Shown in pieces: positions 12,623 to 21,909 of a stretch of DNA of 63,562 nucleotides. Under the pieces are notes generated by a model. It was not told where the DNA came from and did not search any database. It worked only from the letters and a program-made list of their open reading frames with translations. The stretch lies in the NCBI RefSeq assembly GCF_000429925.1, contig NZ_AUCU01000019.1:52544-116105 (forward strand), in the 5' to 3' direction. The first letter of the stretch is position 1, and each line of letters begins with the position of its first letter. Source of the stretch: Desulfatirhabdium butyrativorans DSM 18734. Its GTDB lineage: Bacteria; Desulfobacterota; Desulfobacteria; Desulfobacterales; Desulfatirhabdiaceae. The translations under genes were made by a program, and so were the position numbers.

Positions 12623-12629
12623 CATCTAC

Positions 12630-14333
12630 TCAGCCGCTTGATGCCGATGCCGAATCCTCACTCGATATCGGAAAGATCAATGAAAAGGTTGTGCCCTCAT
12701 TCAACTTGCTGGAGACCAGAATATCTCCTCCCATTTTCTGCAGAATTCCGTAGCAGATGGACAATCCCAGCCCAGTGCCCTTCCCGACGGGCTTGGTGGT
12801 GAAAAACGGATCGAAAATCCGGTTCAAATTGGCTTCCGGAATCCCGATGCCATTGTCTCGAAGATCGACAATCACCTTGTCCGCTTCGGTTCGGGTGCAG
12901 ACGGTCAACTCGCCGCCCTTGACCTTTTCCATGGCATCGAGGGCATTGTTCAACAGGTTCATCAGCACCTGCTGAAGCTCGGAAACAGAGCCTTCGATCA
13001 TGGGCAGCGCCGGGTCAAAGGCAGTGGTCACCTTGATGTTGCCGTATCGAATCCGTTGGTCGTAGAGGCTGATAATGTCCGTGATGAGTTGGTTCAGTTG
13101 AATGGGTTGCAGCCTCGAATCGGTTTTCCTGGCAAAGCTCAGCAGCTTGTGGGTGATCTCCTTGCACCGGGTGCCCTGCGCCCGGATTTGTTCGACAGCC
13201 TGCTGGATTTCATCGAAATTAGGGCTGTTTCGAACATCTTCCTCTTCCAGCAAGTCCTGAATCCATCCAGCTTCCTCAACCATGATGGCTACCGGATTGT
13301 TGATTTCATGGGCAATGCCTGCGGCCAGTTCCCCGATCGATGCCAGCTTGCCGGTTTCGATAACCTGCTGGTTCATCGCTTCCTTTTCGCGATCGGCGAT
13401 CGCGATTCGATCCACCATTTTCCGGGAAATCAGCCATGCCATGCTGACGATGGCGATACCGCCCAGGATGAAAATGCCAATTGAAATCCACTGAACACGG
13501 TATAGCTCGGAGAAGGCATCGGACTTGTTCTGCTGATAAATCAACAGCCAGTCGTTGTTTTTCATCCAGATGCCCGCATACAGGATTTCCTTCCCGTTGG
13601 GGGCTGCTCTTTCCAGAATTCGGACATCGGTTTCCCGGGCTGGGCTTTGCCTGAACTCCTCGAGAATCGCCTCGATACTGTCCGGAACATCGAAAACCGG
13701 CTTGGTCTGAAATTTTCCTTCCCGATTGACGATATAGGCGAAACCCGTCGTGCCGACGCGGATTTGGGTAACCATGTTGCTGAATTCCATAAAATCGATC
13801 GTCGCGCGAAGAATCCACGGTTTGGATTGAACCGTCTCCCGGATGGCGACAATAAAATGCGGCATGCCGCGAAGGCCGAGAAACACGTCGCTGATGAAAA
13901 ACGGTTGCCCGAGCGCATGGATAAACCATTCGGTATTTTCGTAGGAGGCCTTTTCCAGGGCATACGGTCCTGCATAGGTGACCTGGACGCCATCGCTGTT
14001 CACAAAACCGATATCGACGAAGACCGGACCATAAATTTTCTGCAGCAGAATCAGTTCTTGCCGCAGGAAAGGTTCGGAGAGCAGGTTCGTAATGCCTGCA
14101 CTTTTGCTGAGAAACAGAATGTCGGCAAGCTTCTGCTGGAGAAAGCTGTCGATATGCAGTTTGTGTTTCTGCATGATTTCGACGATATGGCTGATCGTCT
14201 TGTCCCGGTGCGAAAGATTGAATTGGTAGAATATCGTTGCACTTACGAAAAAGACCGGAACGAAGGATACCGTAATGATGGTCAGAAACATGTTCCGGGC
14301 AAGCGTTTTATAATATCGGGTATCGACGGTCAT
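12630..14333 (-). CDS. Cache-type membrane sensor histidine kinase
   Basis: The 567-residue protein has a membrane helix at about residues 13-33, an extracytoplasmic sensor of about 245 residues with Cache-like features ([33 protein letters not shown]), and a second helix near 280-300 ([21 protein letters not shown]). A HisKA domain follows with His342 in GIAHEINNP, then an HATPase domain with [17 protein letters not shown] and [10 protein letters not shown]. It phosphorylates one or more of the neighbouring receivers; four receivers and one kinase in the run suggest a branched relay. Its start overlaps the preceding receiver gene by 4 bp. Confidence 0.93.
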   Translation of the reverse strand: MTVDTRYYKTLARNMFLTIITVSFVPVFFVSATIFYQFNLSHRDKTISHIVEIMQKHKLHIDSFLQQKLADILFLSKSAGITNLLSEPFLRQELILLQKIYGPVFVDIGFVNSDGVQVTYAGPYALEKASYENTEWFIHALGQPFFISDVFLGLRGMPHFIVAIRETVQSKPWILRATIDFMEFSNMVTQIRVGTTGFAYIVNREGKFQTKPVFDVPDSIEAILEEFRQSPARETDVRILERAAPNGKEILYAGIWMKNNDWLLIYQQNKSDAFSELYRVQWISIGIFILGGIAIVSMAWLISRKMVDRIAIADREKEAMNQQVIETGKLASIGELAAGIAHEINNPVAIMVEEAGWIQDLLEEEDVRNSPNFDEIQQAVEQIRAQGTRCKEITHKLLSFARKTDSRLQPIQLNQLITDIISLYDQRIRYGNIKVTTAFDPALPMIEGSVSELQQVLMNLLNNALDAMEKVKGGELTVCTRTEADKVIVDLRDNGIGIPEANLNRIFDPFFTTKPVGKGTGLGLSICYGILQKMGGDILVSSKLNEGTTFSLIFPISSEDSASASSG

Positions 14334-14740
14334 GCGCTTTTGCCATTCCTGTAAGGACGAAGGTTCGGGTTAAACAACCGGGCGATGGAATCCTTCAACT
14401 GGTCCACACTGTTGCCTTGCTTTTCAATCGGGATGATCCTTCCCGGCAGCGAGCCGAACTCACCGGCATCGGATATGAACCCATGCACGATGATCGGAAG
14501 GTCCGGAAGCCTTTCGCGGATTGCCTCGATGACGACATGGGTTTCAATGTCCGGGATGTCGGGATCCAGAATGAGCAAATCAATCGAATCGCATCGCGAC
14601 AGCAACCCCAACAGCTCTTTCCCAGTTCCTGCAAGAAGCACGGAGAATCCTTCCCGTGTCAATTCCCTTTTGAGAAAGTCTCGAACATTCGGGTTCCGAT
14701 CCACGATCAGTATTTGAGAAGACGAAAAGGTGGTGCTCAT
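14330..14740 (-). CDS. Divergent receiver-domain protein
   Basis: From the ATG at 14740 this is a 136-residue single receiver domain. Asp59 (LLILDPDIPD) is the likely phosphoacceptor and Lys is kept in PIEKQGN. The acidic pair is reduced to VDRNPN, and the usual LTG/LTA Thr/Ser segment is IIVHGF, so phosphorylation chemistry may be weakened. A longer form from a TTG at 14851 is possible but has no better ribosome site. It heads the minus-strand run and overlaps the kinase start by 4 bp. Confidence 0.82.
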   Translation of the reverse strand: MSTTFSSSQILIVDRNPNVRDFLKRELTREGFSVLLAGTGKELLGLLSRCDSIDLLILDPDIPDIETHVVIEAIRERLPDLPIIVHGFISDAGEFGSLPGRIIPIEKQGNSVDQLKDSIARLFNPNLRPYRNGKSA

Positions 14741-14980
14741 GACGGCAATATGCTCTCTTTCGAATGCCTGTTGAGCCTGTTCAACATGAATGTTCGCGTT
14801 ACCGGGTACGGAGACGGAAGCGCCGCTTCCATTCGATTCATGATGGAGCAACGTTTATGCCATAGCCAAGGGATTGAAAAAGAAAGTGGAACCTACTGAA
14901 AAATCATGATGATGCGATGCCGGGTGTGCATGGAATTTCTCTCGGCGGTTCTATGTGGGGATGGATGTTTGTCGGGTTTC

Positions 14981-14995
14981 TTTACAAATTGTAAA
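14981..14995. promoter_or_regulatory. 15-bp palindrome, possible operator
   Basis: TTTACAAATTGTAAA is a perfect 7-bp inverted repeat about one central base. It lies about 240 bp upstream of the receiver/kinase/TauE run, in the gap between it and the end of the phosphopantetheinyl transferase gene. It resembles an operator for a dimeric regulator, but there is no direct evidence. Confidence 0.35.
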
Positions 14996-15053
14996 CGGCG
15001 CAGGGGAACATGCCTGAGCAGAAGTGGAAGTCAGCCAAGGGGATGGTGTTTCT

Positions 15054-15650
15054 TCAGTCGTTGGGGGCCGACGATGGGCCTGGGGATAAAACCCACTGGA
15101 ACAGGGGCCTTTCACCAGAAAGGGCAACCGCTACAACATAGTTGCCTCTGAATTCGTGGAATACCCGAAGGAAATGCGCTTCCATGTGAAGGAGGAAGCC
15201 GCCTGTTTCAACAGCTTCGAGGCGGCAGCGGGACAGCCCGGTGAGCCCTGTGCCGAACCATTTCAGTGCGGCTTCCTTGGCGGTCCAGAGACGGAAAAAA
15301 CGATCGATGCTTTCCAGATGGCGCAGCAAATTCCATTCTGCAGGCGTTGCGATCATATCAAACATCCGCTCGGATACCGGCCGGAGCCGCTCGATATCGA
15401 TGCCGACGGGGTGAGGGCAGACGATACCGGCAACGGACTCCGGTTTGTGGGATACCGACCAGTGCATTCCCTGGTATTGAACCGGCGCACCGGCATCGGA
15501 TTTTGGAAATGCCATGGCTTCGATGCCGAGGTGTTTGGCGGAAAGCATAGCCGCTTTTCTGGCCATCCAGCTCAGATATTCGTTTCGCGCTTTGCCGCGT
15601 TGAAACCGGTCGGCATCCGGAACGGCAAGCATAACCGCCAAAGGGTTCAT
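15054..15650 (-). CDS. 4'-phosphopantetheinyl transferase (Sfp-type)
   Basis: The enzyme moves 4'-phosphopantetheine from CoA to a Ser of an acyl or peptidyl carrier protein. The core signatures are VGIDIERLRPV near residue 88 and RFFRLWTAKEAALKW near residue 120, which together supply the Mg2+ and catalytic acidic residues. HWSVSH lies just before. From the ATG at 15650 the protein has 198 residues; the frame stays open to 15743, but that would overlap the upstream synthetase gene by 83 bp. It follows the acyl-CoA synthetase gene by 10 bp. No carrier-protein substrate is nearby. Confidence 0.9.
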   Translation of the reverse strand: MNPLAVMLAVPDADRFQRGKARNEYLSWMARKAAMLSAKHLGIEAMAFPKSDAGAPVQYQGMHWSVSHKPESVAGIVCPHPVGIDIERLRPVSERMFDMIATPAEWNLLRHLESIDRFFRLWTAKEAALKWFGTGLTGLSRCRLEAVETGGFLLHMEAHFLRVFHEFRGNYVVAVALSGERPLFQWVLSPGPSSAPND

Positions 15651-15660
15651 GGTATCCGGT

Positions 15661-17865
15661 TCAGCGAACAGGGTCTTTTGCCGGAATATCGAGCAGAATG
15701 CGGCAGTCTGCAACTGTGGCGCCATTTCCTTCGGCATGGGCAATCAGCGGATTGATATCGATTTCCCGGATTTCGGGATGATTCATGACGAGATTCGAGA
15801 AAGAAACCACGAGCCGCTCCAGTTCGATCAGATCGGTTTTGGGTCTCCCCCGGACGCCTTCCAGAAGCTTGTATCCACGGATGCTTCGAATCATGCGCCG
15901 GGCCTCGTTTCGTTGGACGGGCGCCAGACGGAAGGCGACGTCCTGGAACACCTCCACAAAAATGCCGCCTGTACCGAACATGATCAATGGCCCAAACACC
16001 GGATACCGGTTCATGCCGAGAATGATCTCTTCCCCTTTGGGCGCCATTTGTTGAACCAGTATCCCGTGAATTTCGGCCTGTGGATCAAAGGCTTTCGCAT
16101 TGTCGCAAATCGTTTGAAAACCGATACGCACGTCTTCTTCGGTTTGAACGTTCACGAGAACTCCGCCTGCATCGCTTTTGTGCAGGATTTGCGGTGAGAC
16201 GATCTTGAGAACGACGGGCAAGCCGATTTCCGAGGCGATCGAAACGGCATCGTCGGCTGTTGCAGCCAGCCGGGTCGGCAAGGTTTTGAAACCATAGCAG
16301 GAAAGAAGCGCCAGGCCATCGAGCTCGCCGAGCGCTGCACTGCCCTGCTGAACATGCGCCGCAATGATGGCGCTGGCAGTCTCCTGATCGTGTTTCAGGG
16401 TGAATTGCGCCAGAAATTGACGATTGAGCCATTTCGAATAACGGTAGAGCGCTCCGAGGGCCTTGGCCGCACTCTCCGGGAACTTGAACACCGGTATGCC
16501 GTTTTCCTGAAGGTATCGATAGCCTGCCGACACATCCACGATGCCCATGAAACAGCACAGGATGGGTTTGGCCGTTTGGCGGGCGATTCCGGCAATGGCT
16601 TTGGCCGTGCCGAGGGCATCGGTCATCGATTGCGGGGTGAGGATGACGAGCGCGCCATCCACCCCTTCATCCCGGATAACCGCTTGCAGGGCATTTTGGT
16701 AGCGCTCAAAGGATGCATCCCCGATGACATCGACCGGATTGTGGATATTGGCGGTTTCCGGAAGGTGGGATGCGAGCACTTCGGTGGTTTCCTGCCGGAA
16801 TTTGGCCAACTGCAGCCCGGAGCTGATCGTCATATCGGTTGCCACAATGCCGGGTCCGCCGGCATTCGTAATGATGGCTACCCGGTTTCCTTCCGGAATT
16901 TTCTTTCGCAGCTTGCCGAGATTGCTGAGGTTCTTGTAGGAGAAGGCCGTCGCGAAATCGAAAAGCTCATCGATGGATTCGACCCGGATGATGCCGCACT
17001 GCTTGAAAATGGCGTCGTAGACAGCCTCGGAGCCGGCGAGCGCACCGGTATGCGATGCCGCAGCCATGGCCCCGGCATGGGTCCTGCCGCTTTTGATCAC
17101 CAGGATTGGCGTCGGCCGATCGCCCGATGTGATGGCTTTGACCTCTTCGATGAATTCCGGACCTCGTCGCAATTCTTCCAGATAGATCATGATCACTTCC
17201 GTATCGGCATCCCGGTGCAGGTACCGCAGGAGATCGAGTTCATCCACATCGGCCTTGTTGCCGATGGAAATGAACTTGGAGAAACCGAACTCGCGATCGG
17301 CGGCAAAATCCAGCACCGCCGTGCACAGTGCGCCGCTTTGGGAGATGAAAGAGACATTTCCGGCCCTGGGCATGCGGGCGGCAAAACTGGCATTGAGCTG
17401 GATTGCAGGCAGGGGATTGATCACGCCAAGGCAATTGGGCCCGACCACCCGGATCCCCGCCGCCCTGCAGACATCCACGATCCGGGCTTCGATGGCTGCG
17501 CCTTCCGCCCCGACTTCACGAAAACCGGCAGAGACGATCACAATCCCTTTGATCCCCTTTTCGATGGCCTGGTCAACAGCCTGGAGGCAAAGCTTCGGCG
17601 GGAGGATCAGCATGGCCAGATCAACCGCATCGGGGATATCGAGAATCGACGGATAGGCGCGAACGCACCCGATGGATTTGGCGTTGGGATTCACCGGATA
17701 GAGGGTGCCGGTGAATCCGCCTTTGAGGATGTTCTGGAAAATGTCGTGTCCCACCTTGCCGGGCGTATTGGATGCGCCGATAACGGCAACGGATTGGGGG
17801 GCAAAAATGGCATCGAGGGCATTCAGGGAATTCGGATGATCTGCAGGGGATAACAATGCTGCCAT
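15661..17865 (-). CDS. ADP-forming acetate/acyl-CoA synthetase, fused alpha and beta subunits
   Basis: The 734-residue protein has a CoA-binding Rossmann domain at the N-terminus (VAVIGASNTPGKVGHDI), a succinyl-CoA-ligase-like middle with GPNCLGVINP near residue 140 and the phosphohistidine-type SHTGALAGS near 265, and an ATP-grasp half from about residue 500 (GLPVVLKIVSPQILHKSDAGGV, MFGTGGIFVEVFQD). It interconverts an acyl-CoA and ADP with the acid and ATP. There is no C-terminal GNAT domain, so it is not a Pat-type acetyltransferase. A good ribosome site (AAAGGAG) precedes the ATG. Confidence 0.92.
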   Translation of the reverse strand: MAALLSPADHPNSLNALDAIFAPQSVAVIGASNTPGKVGHDIFQNILKGGFTGTLYPVNPNAKSIGCVRAYPSILDIPDAVDLAMLILPPKLCLQAVDQAIEKGIKGIVIVSAGFREVGAEGAAIEARIVDVCRAAGIRVVGPNCLGVINPLPAIQLNASFAARMPRAGNVSFISQSGALCTAVLDFAADREFGFSKFISIGNKADVDELDLLRYLHRDADTEVIMIYLEELRRGPEFIEEVKAITSGDRPTPILVIKSGRTHAGAMAAASHTGALAGSEAVYDAIFKQCGIIRVESIDELFDFATAFSYKNLSNLGKLRKKIPEGNRVAIITNAGGPGIVATDMTISSGLQLAKFRQETTEVLASHLPETANIHNPVDVIGDASFERYQNALQAVIRDEGVDGALVILTPQSMTDALGTAKAIAGIARQTAKPILCCFMGIVDVSAGYRYLQENGIPVFKFPESAAKALGALYRYSKWLNRQFLAQFTLKHDQETASAIIAAHVQQGSAALGELDGLALLSCYGFKTLPTRLAATADDAVSIASEIGLPVVLKIVSPQILHKSDAGGVLVNVQTEEDVRIGFQTICDNAKAFDPQAEIHGILVQQMAPKGEEIILGMNRYPVFGPLIMFGTGGIFVEVFQDVAFRLAPVQRNEARRMIRSIRGYKLLEGVRGRPKTDLIELERLVVSFSNLVMNHPEIREIDINPLIAHAEGNGATVADCRILLDIPAKDPVR

Positions 17866-18073
17866 AGCTTACTCCTTTCAGATAGGGTTCATGCGGAAAG
17901 GAACCCGAATCATGCGTTCCAGATGAAACATCGCTCAATGTTTAACAGATTTTGATCCAAATACAAGCAGGAAATGGGACCATCTTGAAACGCTCATCAT
18001 GCGTGTTGTCCGCAAATACGGCGTTATGCATCGTAAATGAGCGCCAAGAGGCGGAACAGATAGCGGTAGAATA

Positions 18074-18162
18074 GTGCCTGAACGAGAAACCTCTATTTGG
18101 AGCAGTGCGCTGCCTTCCCTCCGGCTCAGGTTGTACCCAAAACGGGTTTTCCGTTCAGGCAC
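18074..18162 (+). repeat. Inverted-repeat element IR-B (5-member family)
   Basis: An 89-bp element has perfect 11-bp terminal inverted repeats, GTGCCTGAACG (18074-18084) and CGTTCAGGCAC (18152-18162). It is a shorter version of the copy at 50921 lacking part of the middle. It sits in the 580-bp gene-free stretch 17866-18446 between the divergent acyl-CoA synthetase and hydrogenase genes; apart from it and a candidate promoter at 18181 I see nothing there. Confidence 0.88.
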
Positions 18163-18180
18163 TAAAATAGAAGAAAGCTC

Positions 18181-18209
18181 TTGAAAAATTATGGTGACAG
18201 GAATATGAG
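18181..18209 (+). promoter_or_regulatory. Candidate sigma-70-type promoter for the hydrogenase genes
   Basis: TTGAAA at 18181-18186 and TATGAG at 18204-18209 are separated by 17 bp. It lies between IR-B and the hydrogenase small-subunit gene. The -35 is good and the -10 moderate, and the leader would be about 230 nt. This is a pattern match only. Confidence 0.3.
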
Positions 18210-18446
18210 AACCAGAATAATGTTGGTATTACCGGTAGGGTTCAAGGAACGACAGTAGATGTTTCGCTGGTGACGAAAAACAAGATGTCAGAAATTCTAT
18301 TGTTCTGACTGATTGTCTGCTGACTGAACCTGCGGAGTTTTCTGGTTCCAATGCCGAATCCGGTGCGTGGCAGTACCTTTGGCAGATGGGGGAGTGTTCG
18401 TTGGAGGGGTTTCCAAACAAGTGGTCAACAGCATCTGGAGGTGCCA

Positions 18447-19388
18447 ATGGAAAAGGAAAAGGAATTCTATGATCGGCTGGAGCAAAGAGGAGTCTCACGA
18501 AGAGATTTCATGAAGTACTGTACCTTCCTGACGGCGACGATGGGCCTTTCATCATCGTTCGTGCCCAAGGTTGCAGAGGTGTTTGCCGCTCCCAAACAGC
18601 GGCCGCCCGTGGTATGGTTGCATTTCGGGGAATGCACGGGATGCTCCGAAGCCCTGCTGCGAACCCGTTATCCGTACATCGACGATCTGGTTCTCGAAGT
18701 TCTTTCAATCGAATACCATGAAACCATCATGGCTGCCGCCGGTCATCAGGCCGAAGAACAACTGCATTCGGCCATCAAGAAGTATGAAGGCAAATTCATC
18801 TGTGTGGTGGAAGGCGCTGTAGCCACCAAATTTGACGGCGCATACGGAAAAATCGGCGGTAAAACCTTCCTGCAGATCGCCAAGGACGTCTGTCCAAAAG
18901 CCGCTGCCGTCATCGCCATCGGAACCTGCGCCTCTTACGGCGGCGTGCAGGCGGCTTCTCCCAACCCGGGCGGATACAAAGGTGTTGGGGAAGCCATTGG
19001 CATCAAAACGCTCAATATCCCTGGCTGCCCGCCCAATCCAGTCAATTTTGTCGGAACCGTCGTCAATTATCTTCTCCTTGGTAAATTGCCGGATCTGGAC
19101 AACCTGGGCCGACCCATGTTTGCCTATGGCCAGACCATTCACGATCAGTGCCCCAGAAGGTCCCATTTCGAAAACAACGAATTTGTTCTGGAATTTGGCT
19201 CCAAAGAAGCCCAGATGGGCTATTGCCTGTACAAAATGGGCTGCAGGGGACCCGAGACCTACAACAACTGCCCACTTGTCAAATTCAATGATGGGACGAG
19301 CTGGCCCGTCGAAGCGGGACATCCCTGTCTGGGTTGCAGTGAGCCCAATTTCTGGGACAAGATGAGCCCATTCTATCAGGAAATGTAG
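18447..19388 (+). CDS. hynB: Periplasmic [NiFe] hydrogenase small subunit
   Basis: This subunit carries the Fe-S electron relay of an uptake-type hydrogenase. From the ATG at 18447 (GGAGG 5 bp before it) the protein has 313 residues. It opens with a Tat signal ([18 protein letters not shown], twin Arg at residues 18-19) ending near VFAAPKQRP. Cluster ligands include ECTGCSE near residue 57, IGTCASYGG, the HDQCPRR region, and the C-terminal [13 protein letters not shown]. The open frame extends upstream to 18351, but that would place 32 residues before the Tat motif. The large subunit follows. No cytochrome or maturation protease gene is in the window. Confidence 0.94.
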   Translation: MEKEKEFYDRLEQRGVSRRDFMKYCTFLTATMGLSSSFVPKVAEVFAAPKQRPPVVWLHFGECTGCSEALLRTRYPYIDDLVLEVLSIEYHETIMAAAGHQAEEQLHSAIKKYEGKFICVVEGAVATKFDGAYGKIGGKTFLQIAKDVCPKAAAVIAIGTCASYGGVQAASPNPGGYKGVGEAIGIKTLNIPGCPPNPVNFVGTVVNYLLLGKLPDLDNLGRPMFAYGQTIHDQCPRRSHFENNEFVLEFGSKEAQMGYCLYKMGCRGPETYNNCPLVKFNDGTSWPVEAGHPCLGCSEPNFWDKMSPFYQEM

Positions 19389-19475
19389 GCAAAAGATCGC
19401 TCGATCTGTTGCGGCGAGTGTCATGAATTCCGGCAATGAATGCCGGGGCAGTAGACCAAGAGAGGAGAACATCAC

Positions 19476-21116
19476 ATGGGTAATCGCATTACCATCGATC
19501 CAATTACCAGAATCGAGGGACACCTTCGCATCGAAGTGGAAGTCGAGGGTGGCAAGGTCAAGGATGCCTGGAGTTCCGGCCAGATGTTCCGGGGCATCGA
19601 AATCATTCTTCAGGGCAGAGACCCCCGGGATGCCCAGCATTTCGTTCAGCGTTCCTGCGGGGTATGCACGTATACACATGCTCTTGCCAGTGTGCGTGCC
19701 GTGGAAGCGGCGGTCAACGTCACCATTCCCCCCAATGCGCGGCTGATCCGGAATCTGCTTCACGGGGCGCAGTTCCAGCACGACCATCTCGTTCATTTCT
19801 ATCACCTCCATGCACTCGACTGGGTCGATATCGTCAGCGCCCTCAAAGCCGATCCCGCGAAGACGGCGGCCCTGGCAGACAACGTGAGCAATGCATCGGT
19901 CGGCGGTACGGCCTATTACAAATCCGTACAGCAGCGGCTGCAGACATTTGTCGACAGCGGCCAGCTCGGCCCCTTCAGCAATGCCTACTGGGGGCACCCG
20001 GCGTACAAACTGCCCGCAGAGGCAAACCTCATGGCTGCAGCCCACTATATCGAAGCCCTCAAGCTCCAGGCCAGAACAGCCCGGATGCATGCGGTTTTCG
20101 GCGCCAAGAACCCCCATCTGCAGTCCCTGGTTGTCGGCGGCGTGACCTGCGTGAAGGACCTCACGCCGGACCGTATTGCCGAATTCCTCTACCTCTGGAA
20201 GGAAACGCAGGAATTTGTGAACAATGTCTATGTCCCGGACCTGCTTGCAGTGGCTTCCTTCTACAAGGACTGGGGCGGTATCGGCGGGACGACGAATTTC
20301 CTCGCATACGGCGATTTGCCTGCCAGCGAAAAAGAGCCCGAAAGCCTCTATATGCCGCGAGGCGTTGTGTTCAAACGGGATCTGGCAAAGGTTGGCGATG
20401 TGAATCAAGAAAAAATTACCGAAAGCGTCATCCATAGCTGGTATGAAGAAGGTTCGCCGAAACATCCCTACAAGGGTGAAACCAAACCCAAGCACGGGGA
20501 TTACAATACAGCAGGCAAATATTCCTGGCTGAAGGCTCCCCGGTATGAAGGGGAATCCTGTGAGGTCGGACCGCTTGCCCGGGTGCTGGTAGCCTATGGG
20601 AAGGGACACCCCGAAATCAAGAAACTGGTCGACGATACGGTCAAGAAGCTGGATATTCCCGTAACCGCCTTGTTCTCCACTCTCGGACGGACGGCGGCCC
20701 GGGCGCTGGAAACCGTCGCTATCGGCAATGCGATGGAAGGCTGGGTAAACGAGTTGGTAACCAATATCAAAAATGGGGATACCAAGACCTATACGGCATG
20801 GCAGATGCCCGAAAAAGGCATGGGCTATGGATTGAATGATGTGGCGCGGGGTGCGCTCGGTCACTGGATCGAGATCGAAAACAAGAAAATCAAGAATTAC
20901 CAGTATGTGGTTCCTTCAACCTGGAACCTCGGGCCCCGGTGCGAAAAGGGTAAAAAGGGACCTGTCGAAGAGGCCCTGATCGGCACGCCTATCGCCGATC
21001 CGCAAAAACCCCTTGAAGTGCTGCGAACGGTTCACTCCTTCGATCCATGCATCGCCTGCGCGGTTCATGTCATCGATCCGCAATCCAACCAGGTCTATAA
21101 AATCCGGGTCGTCTGA
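19476..21116 (+). CDS. hynA: [NiFe] hydrogenase large subunit
   Basis: This is the 546-residue catalytic subunit. The N-terminal NiFe ligand motif RSCGVCTYTH lies near residue 60 and the C-terminal one, DPCIACAVH, near residue 525. It is followed by a 15-residue tail that a hydrogenase-specific protease would remove after the His. Both positions of the C-terminal CxxC are TGC codons, so this is not a selenocysteine [NiFeSe] enzyme. It lacks its own signal peptide and would be co-exported with the Tat-tagged small subunit. A ribosome site (GAGAGGAG) precedes the ATG, 87 bp after the small-subunit gene. Confidence 0.95.
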   Translation: MGNRITIDPITRIEGHLRIEVEVEGGKVKDAWSSGQMFRGIEIILQGRDPRDAQHFVQRSCGVCTYTHALASVRAVEAAVNVTIPPNARLIRNLLHGAQFQHDHLVHFYHLHALDWVDIVSALKADPAKTAALADNVSNASVGGTAYYKSVQQRLQTFVDSGQLGPFSNAYWGHPAYKLPAEANLMAAAHYIEALKLQARTARMHAVFGAKNPHLQSLVVGGVTCVKDLTPDRIAEFLYLWKETQEFVNNVYVPDLLAVASFYKDWGGIGGTTNFLAYGDLPASEKEPESLYMPRGVVFKRDLAKVGDVNQEKITESVIHSWYEEGSPKHPYKGETKPKHGDYNTAGKYSWLKAPRYEGESCEVGPLARVLVAYGKGHPEIKKLVDDTVKKLDIPVTALFSTLGRTAARALETVAIGNAMEGWVNELVTNIKNGDTKTYTAWQMPEKGMGYGLNDVARGALGHWIEIENKKIKNYQYVVPSTWNLGPRCEKGKKGPVEEALIGTPIADPQKPLEVLRTVHSFDPCIACAVHVIDPQSNQVYKIRVV

Positions 21117-21137
21117 TCCCGTGCAAACGTTCTGATC

Positions 21138-21177
21138 AAATGCTCCCGGGCAAAAATTGCCCGGGAGCATTTTTTTT
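21138..21177 (+). terminator. Intrinsic terminator after the hydrogenase genes
   Basis: A 14-bp perfect stem (ATGCTCCCGGGCAA at 21140-21153 and TTGCCCGGGAGCAT at 21157-21170) with a 3-nt A loop runs into eight T residues. It lies 24 bp after the large-subunit stop. Confidence 0.95.
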
Positions 21178-21286
21178 GGCGCGATTTCCGGATACGGTCT
21201 CGAGTTGGCCCGCAGTATGGGCGGAATTTGGAAATTCGTATCGGATGAGAACGGAATGAACACGGAAGGGCGGGAAAGGAGACGAC

Positions 21287-21676
21287 ATGGATATTCAAAC
21301 CCATCGTTCCATCGATCCTGAACTGGTAGGCGTTGCAACCATACCCGAAGAGGGCAGGAGTGTTGTGACACTGACGACGACGCCGCGAATGGCTGCCGAC
21401 GAAACGGGGCTGGTTCACGGCGGGTTTGTTTTTGGTGCTGCCGACTATGCGGCCATGACGGCGGTCAACCATCCGATGGTCGTACTGGGTGCTGCGGACG
21501 TGCGCTTTCTCAAGCCTGTGCGGGTTGGCGAAACCATTCAGGCGCATGCGAAAGTCGACACGATCCAGGGAAAAAAGCGACAGGTCCAGGTTCATGTTCA
21601 TTGCAATGGGCAGGAGGTATTCAGCGGATCGTTCATCTGCTTCGTGTTGGAAAGGCATGTGTTGGAAAGTTCCTGA
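21287..21676 (+). CDS. Hotdog-fold thioesterase-like protein
   Basis: The 129-residue protein has the hotdog pattern: GLVHGGFVFGAADYAAMTAVN near residue 41 (the HGG turn and following helix) and VRFLKPVRVGETIQAHAKV near residue 72. Such proteins hydrolyse or bind acyl-CoA thioesters, and this length fits a PaaI/YbgC-sized single domain. The usual catalytic Asp/Glu may be Asp53 in AADYA, but the substrate is unknown. A ribosome site (AAAGGAG) precedes the ATG. It stands alone after the hydrogenase terminator. Confidence 0.8.
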   Translation: MDIQTHRSIDPELVGVATIPEEGRSVVTLTTTPRMAADETGLVHGGFVFGAADYAAMTAVNHPMVVLGAADVRFLKPVRVGETIQAHAKVDTIQGKKRQVQVHVHCNGQEVFSGSFICFVLERHVLESS

Positions 21677-21909
21677 AGAACGGTTATTCGCCGATTATCA
21701 GTCGTGACTGAACAGTCGGTGTTGATGCGGAATCGACGACTTCGACAGAAGTCTGGAGAAAGTCCGTGGAAAGTCCATGGAACCTTGACTTTTCCAGGAT
21801 GCTTCCGGATAATGTCGAAATCTGTTCCGGCTTTTTCGGGATCGATGGGGTTCGAATCACCTGCTTGCGATCGTCGTTTTTATCCATTTTGAGGAAAGGA
21901 ATTGAAGAA

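Noticed and set aside
18366-18384. Sigma-54-like promoter upstream of the hydrogenase genes
   Set aside because: TGGCAGTACCTTTGGCA has GG and GC one base too far apart for a -24/-12 promoter.
21030-21080. Selenocysteine [NiFeSe] hydrogenase
   Set aside because: Both C-terminal CxxC positions are TGC codons, with no in-frame TGA.
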